A stretch of DNA of 64,000 nt, taken from Larix kaempferi (taxonomy: Eukaryota > Streptophyta > Pinopsida > Pinales > Pinaceae). The position numbers and the translations under genes are program-made. Positions 59,706 through 64,000 of this stretch are shown in pieces. Position 1 is the stretch's first letter; every line of letters begins with the position of its first letter. The notes beneath the pieces were generated by a model, which saw nothing but the letters and a program-made list of their open reading frames with translations, had not been told where the DNA came from and did not search any database. Location: assembly GCA_027924585.1 (NCBI GenBank), contig BSBM01000753.1, positions 19,389,501-19,453,500 of the forward strand. The letters are read 5' to 3'.

Positions 59706-60278
59706 TGTTAGATTTTGAGCATTATTTCAACATACTCTAGGATCTTTACTGAGAGAATAACATGTAGAACATATCAATCATATCAAGCATGTATCAAGCA
59801 CAGCAAGCAATCATATAAGGCAATGGACACACAGAGTTTCACTGGGGAAAACCATAAAGGTGAAAAACCCCACAACTTCCTTAGAGATAGAAAGAGCAAT
59901 GATACAACCAAAGCACAAGAGATAGTCTTCTACTAGCAGCTACTCCTCCTCCTCAACTAGTGCACCACTTTTCGAGTAGTGTAGAAGTGAATAATGAGAT
60001 GATCAAATAGAGAGCTCCCGCTCTCTATTTATACTTTTCATGTCCTTTCTAATAAACTAATAGGGCCGACTTTTCTAACTCAGTCTAATAACCCATGGTT
60101 ACATTAATCCGGGCCGACCCCTCAATAGGTAGTCTAATAACCCATCACAACAAGTTATGACACTTGCGACACTTGTCAATACAAATGACGACACTTCTGT
60201 ATAGAGGAATAATACCATCTCTATAGGAGTACAATATACATAGGTGAAATACATTCCAAAGTTACATATACATCAACA
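59706..60278 (-). mobile_element. 3' LTR (573 bp), same family as 3579-4228
   Basis: On the minus strand it begins TGTTGATG and ends ATCTAACA. It shares with 3579-4228 the TATA box (60024-60033), the hairpin segment 'ggggaaaaccataaaggtga', and 'tctataggagtacaatatac'. It holds two GCCGAC units (60065 and 60113) where the other copy has three. A polypurine tract lies before its U3 end, so this is the 3' LTR of a minus-strand element whose body is at 60279 and higher. The neighbouring candidate duplication is ataat (59701-59705). Confidence 0.9.
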
Positions 60279-60287
60279 CTCCCTCTT
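60279..60287 (-). other. Polypurine tract
   Basis: Minus-strand AAGAGGGAG directly precedes the LTR start TGTTGATG. Confidence 0.8.
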
Positions 60288-62822
60288 AACTAGGAAGGTA
60301 TTTCTCGACACAGATCTGCTAGCACAAGTCTTCTTCTATGGATCATCATCACTAGATCATCGTCATCGAATCATCATCATCAAATCATCATCACTACTGC
60401 TATCTCAATCAATCTCCAATCTACTCGTCATAGGAATTTCTACAGAGCCAGTCCTTTTTCATACTGGGTGTAGGCCCACCACCTGTTGTGGGTAAAATGC
60501 ACCTATAGTTCAGGGGAGAAACTACCAACTTACGGTGATAAAGATAGACTTACAAGCATTCTGCAAGTAGAACAAATAAATGAAGAGATTAGGGTTTAGA
60601 GATGTAGGCACCTCATTTAAAAGGTTGATCCTAGCTTTGCCTCCCTCGCTCTTCAATGCTTATCCAGTGTCGCAATGCCCAGACCTGCAAAACAACTTGA
60701 TACCTTTCTCAAATACATTTGACTACACATATAAGACTGATATCCATAATATAAAGAGACATCAAACTATAATCAAACAGTAATCAAATCAGAGACACAT
60801 TAATGGGTCATATTTGGAAAGAGAAGAATGTCTGATCTTTATTAATGAATGAAAGAAAGTACATACAGTTATACCTTCTTTCAAGCTTGGCACTTCACGA
60901 AACCTGGATTCAAGGTCTCCTGCTTCCGTTCTCCAAGGATCCCAGCCTCTAAGCAACTGTGCTAGGGTTTACCAAAATTGAAGCACAAGAGAGGGGGATG
61001 AGGGTCTCCATTCCTCCAGCATAACTTTGTAATTGGGCTTGGTCCCCTCACATGGCCCTTCTACCCTCCTTATATAGTCAGTGAGGAAGATGAAAAGAAG
61101 TTATAACCGCTCAAGAGGCTTCCCAACCAACTTAACTTACTCGAATTTCGATATTTTGACCAAAACAGGGGTGTATGCTACTCTATAGTAGACAAAGTCG
61201 CGTACACATGGCAATGGACGCTACTATTATAACAGTGGAGTCGCGCTCAATAGGGTATACACACTACTATCATGCCTGTGTACTAGCGCTCATATTGAAA
61301 AATGGCCAAAAATAGGCTTTTCTGCTCATTTTCAGGAGATGGTTTGGTCTGGAAAAATGTTCCTAAGGGTCATATACATCAAAAGGGTCAAGAATGAAGT
61401 AATTTCAACCATTTTTAGTGTCCCAAATGACTCCTCCATCCACAAATGTCCTGTTGTGTGACTGAAATTGATCTCAAGAAGTGTTGTCATGCGACCAAGG
61501 GAAGCAAGTGTCGTCACGGACGGAGAGGTGTCATTTCAAGCTATAACAGATGCCCCCTAATGTATGAGGTCAGAGGGAGTACGGGAAATGATGGCCGAAA
61601 TACATTATATAAGAAAAGAGTTGAATCGTGGAGGAACGGAGAAACCAAGAATCATAGGCTCAAATGAAGTACCTGAAAGCAAAGGCAAAGGCAGAAAAAC
61701 TTATCCTTGGGGTAACTGTCCATGTTCAAATGGTGGAACATGACCTCCAAGAGGATACAATAATGATCCAAAGTACTGATGCATATATCATGGCCACTAG
61801 AATACAAGCGTGGATCCATGAGGAACATAAGTGTAAACATAGCCACATAAATACAAGGTGGATCTATGTCAAAAACTAGAGAACATAGCCATAGAGAACA
61901 AGTTGGATCTATGTCTCATCAAGAGCCAAAAAGAGTGTGGCTCAGTATTGCGCAACTTGGGCGATAACATAAATGAGGTAATGATATCGAGGATCCCAAG
62001 GTCTTCATCCAAAAAACAACCCAAGGTACAAACCTATCCATGCGAATAAATGAGTTGTTGTCGAACATGGGAGGTATCGTTTGATTACCAGTCATTAATG
62101 TATACCGTTAACAAATGCGAGGGTGTCCACCAATAATGAAAATGGAACCCAAGGTACCTAGTACATTCAAGCAAGTGCGAATAAGTGGTCTTGCCGTCGA
62201 ACACTTGAAGAATCCATCAAATAGGAGACATTGATGTATTCCCATCTATCCAATAGTGAGGGAAACTGCCATTAATGACTGCAATCCCCAAGGTACTAAC
62301 CGAAACTCTAAACTTCATTCCCAGAGCACAATGAGTTGAAGTCGATGGGAAGAAGTCCGTTGGAAGGGAGGACTTAATGCATCCTCCATCATCCAACACG
62401 AGGGACACTCAATAGGTATGAGCTGATTTGGAGTAGGACTGAACACATGATGAAACATACTGACACCAAGGAATGGCCGACACATGAGGTCAAGGAAACT
62501 ACAGAATGGCCGACACAGGTTATATCCTTGAACAGTGAGCACGACACAAGAGTGACTTAGGCAGCTTTGAACACAAAGGGACCACGACGCAAGTCTGCAA
62601 TGTAGGAGACATTAACAGATTCTCCATATGATTGTAAGACTAACCAAAAGGAGGAGTAGGAACTCTGAGATCAGGTTTACCCTAAGGCCAACACTAGAAC
62701 CCAACTTGTTTGATAGACTCAAAAAAGGTGCTTTGTTCAAGGAGATAGTTGACTTGATGCCATCATATTGAAAGATATTTTAACATTCTCCCCTTCCCTT
62801 CCTTTTTCATTTTTTAACGAGC
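60288..62822 (-). other. Non-coding interior of the minus-strand element
   Basis: No protease, integrase or RT motif is visible over 2.5 kb on either strand, although pol would be expected here. The block at 62040-62600 has loosely repeated phrases ('cccaaggtac', 'caataatga', 'ggaatggccgacaca' at about 62471 and 62505). The element may be non-autonomous, or another element may have been inserted. Confidence 0.4.
60838..61077 (-). promoter_or_regulatory. Candidate minus-strand promoter and polyadenylation signal pair
   Basis: The minus strand reads TGACTATATAAGGAGG at about 61068-61083, a good TATA box, and AATAAA at 60838-60843 about 230 bp downstream. That pairing is typical of the U3-R part of an LTR, so a further nested LTR is possible. 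Its ends were not found. Confidence 0.35.
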
Positions 62823-64000
62823 TTAACAATGAACTAAAGCATGCTCGATGGTAGTTTCATATTTAAGGAGTCTGAAAAACCTAGAAGAAAACTCCATACA
62901 CCTATCCGTGGATTTTATATCGAGCCCAGATTGGTATGTGCTTGGCGGTGTTTTCTTTCTTATAGAGTTGAAAAAATTAAACAGTCCTCTATACACCTTC
63001 ATCAACAATGCATCGATTAACCGTATGGTTCCCGATATCAACCTTTATCTGGAAAGGTATCGAAGAAGGAAGACGAGCTCGGCTAGACTGTTCCAATCAA
63101 AGGAAACAATCCTAGGGCTTGGTAGGGGTTCACATGGCACAGATGAAGTGCCCCATTTTTTAGGAATATCCAAACTGGTAATGCAGAAGACTTCAGCAGT
63201 AGGTGCATCAATCTCTAAAGGACTGATGGGATCGGTCGAAGATTGCATCGATTCGATCACTTCACTCTCCGAAGGAAGAGTGGGGTCGACCAAAGATTGC
63301 ATTGGTTCAACCACTTTATCAACCAAAGGTTGATCTGACTGCAGGGAATCTATAGACAACTCGGGAACAGAGGTTCCTTCAGACATGGACAACACTCTTC
63401 GTGCCTCTTGAATGGTAGGGCATCGGTGAGTAAGGTGATCTCCCTTACAAAGTTTACAAGGGATCTTTGGTTTCGGTCCTATAGGTTTAGACTCCTTTAC
63501 AATGTCAGTACTCTCAGCATGACTAGCATTGGGTGACAGCTTGCCCCCAGCATGAATCACAGAGGCTGGTTGCTCAGAAGCAGAAGACTTTTGAACTAAG
63601 GACCACGCTTTTTGCACTTCTAGAAGTACAGGGCACAAGTAAGTAAGGTGATCTCCCTCGCAAAACTTACAAGGGAACTTAAGCTTCTGTTTGTTTGGTT
63701 TGTCGACAACGTCAACTCCCTCAGCATGACTTGCAGTGGCTGATCTGGTGTCTCCAGTATGACTCACAGGAACTGGTGACTTGTCATTAATATGACTAGC
63801 AGTGATCAATGACGTGTCCTCAACATGACTAACAGTGGTTGAAGACAAACTGTCAGTATGATTTTCAGTGACTAAATGTTTTCTCCCAGCATGACCTCTA
63901 GAGGCTGGGTAGGTGCCCCCTGCATGACTTGCAGAGGCAGGTTGTTTGCCCCCAGAATGACTCACAGAGACTGGGTTGCTGTCCCCTTGTTTTGGAATCT
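62823..64000 (-). pseudogene. Gag-like protein with two zinc knuckles and an 11-residue repeat array
   Basis: The frame is open from the window edge (64000) to a TAA at 63045-63047. It then continues open in the same frame for about 73 more codons (RLISGTIRLIDALLMKVYRG...) to a stop at 62823. From the N-terminal side: at least eight 11-residue repeats (QPASASHAGGT type); a knuckle CKFCEGDHLTYLC (63633-63671); two more 11-residue units; and a second knuckle CKLCKGDHLTHRC (63420-63458). Both knuckles are CX2CX3HX4C, one residue shorter than the usual CX2CX4HX4C. After them come acidic repeats (PLVDKVVEPMQS, PSESEVIESMQS, PLEIDAPTAEVF). Zinc knuckles suggest nucleic-acid binding as in gag. The position upstream of the LTR at 59706-60278 on the same strand suggests it belongs to that element, but the family is unrecognised. 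Confidence 0.6.
63723..64000. repeat. 33-bp in-frame tandem repeat, more than 8 units
   Basis: Units start at 63723, 63756, 63789, 63822, 63855, 63888, 63921, 63954 and 63987, with 'atgac' near each start. Length is strictly 33 bp, which keeps the minus-strand frame and gives an 11-residue repeat centred on S-H-A/T/I-G. Two separate units occur at about 63510-63575 between the knuckles. Confidence 0.9.

Noticed and set aside
62848-63333. A 161-codon plus-strand frame
   Set aside because: It lies opposite the gag-like minus frame, which has recognisable zinc knuckles and repeats; this is the shadow.
1-64000. tRNA and rRNA genes, and host protein genes with exon structure
   Set aside because: I looked for tRNA A/B boxes with cloverleaf pairing, conserved rRNA words and clustered coding exons, and found nothing convincing. 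The only tRNA-like words are primer binding sites.

Overview
The window looks like nuclear DNA of a large-genome land plant, and I infer a gymnosperm. The reasons are: AT-rich intergenic sequence, dense and mutually nested LTR retroelements in many states of decay, tRNA-iMet-type primer binding sites, plant-type LTR promoters, a LINE RNase H tail, a CACTA-like foldback element and a capsid gene of an endogenous pararetrovirus. I found no intact host gene, tRNA, rRNA or CRISPR array. The gymnosperm assignment is an inference from repeat style, not from a diagnostic gene.

Layout. 1-4228 (minus strand): a Copia-type element with a broken reverse-transcriptase remnant (about 1-560), tandem-repeat leader arrays (about 2425-3230), a primer binding site and a 650-bp LTR (3579-4228) carrying three GCCGAC motifs in U3. 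The LTR interrupts a long decayed reading frame of a second minus-strand element (4229-5975), whose own primer site and LTR end lie at 6109-6122. 7980-10583 (minus): an uninterrupted 867-codon frame with the layout of a Caulimoviridae coat protein. 10745-11552: minisatellites. 12054-13135 (plus): LINE RNase H tail. 16878-17285: CACTA-like foldback element. 18985-22959 (minus): a roughly 4-kb decayed reading frame of an unrecognised large protein, split by a 427-bp insertion. 24245-25629: a solo LTR with a perfect target-site duplication.

25635-37469 is mostly AT-rich and gene-poor, with several local duplications and one short open frame (29647-29913). 37470-39165 is a 1.7-kb degenerate minisatellite with a self-complementary core. 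It runs directly into a plus-strand Copia remnant (39189 to about 41970: gag, protease, RNase H tail, polypurine tract, 3' LTR). 43741-44776 holds three copies of a dispersed repeat, the last inverted, around TG/TA/CA microsatellites. 45071-46503 is a complete but internally deleted Ty3/gypsy chromovirus with both LTRs and a 5-bp duplication. 51145-53655 is a short Copia derivative. 59706-60278 (minus) is a second LTR of the 3579-4228 family with its polypurine tract. 62823-64000 (minus) is a gag-like frame with two zinc knuckles and an 11-residue repeat array, running off the window edge.

The genes do not form a working pathway. They are parts of at least nine mobile elements in layers. The items most worth following are the pararetroviral capsid frame, the decayed 4-kb frame, the double-knuckle repeat protein, the GCCGAC-bearing LTR family and the palindrome-core minisatellite.
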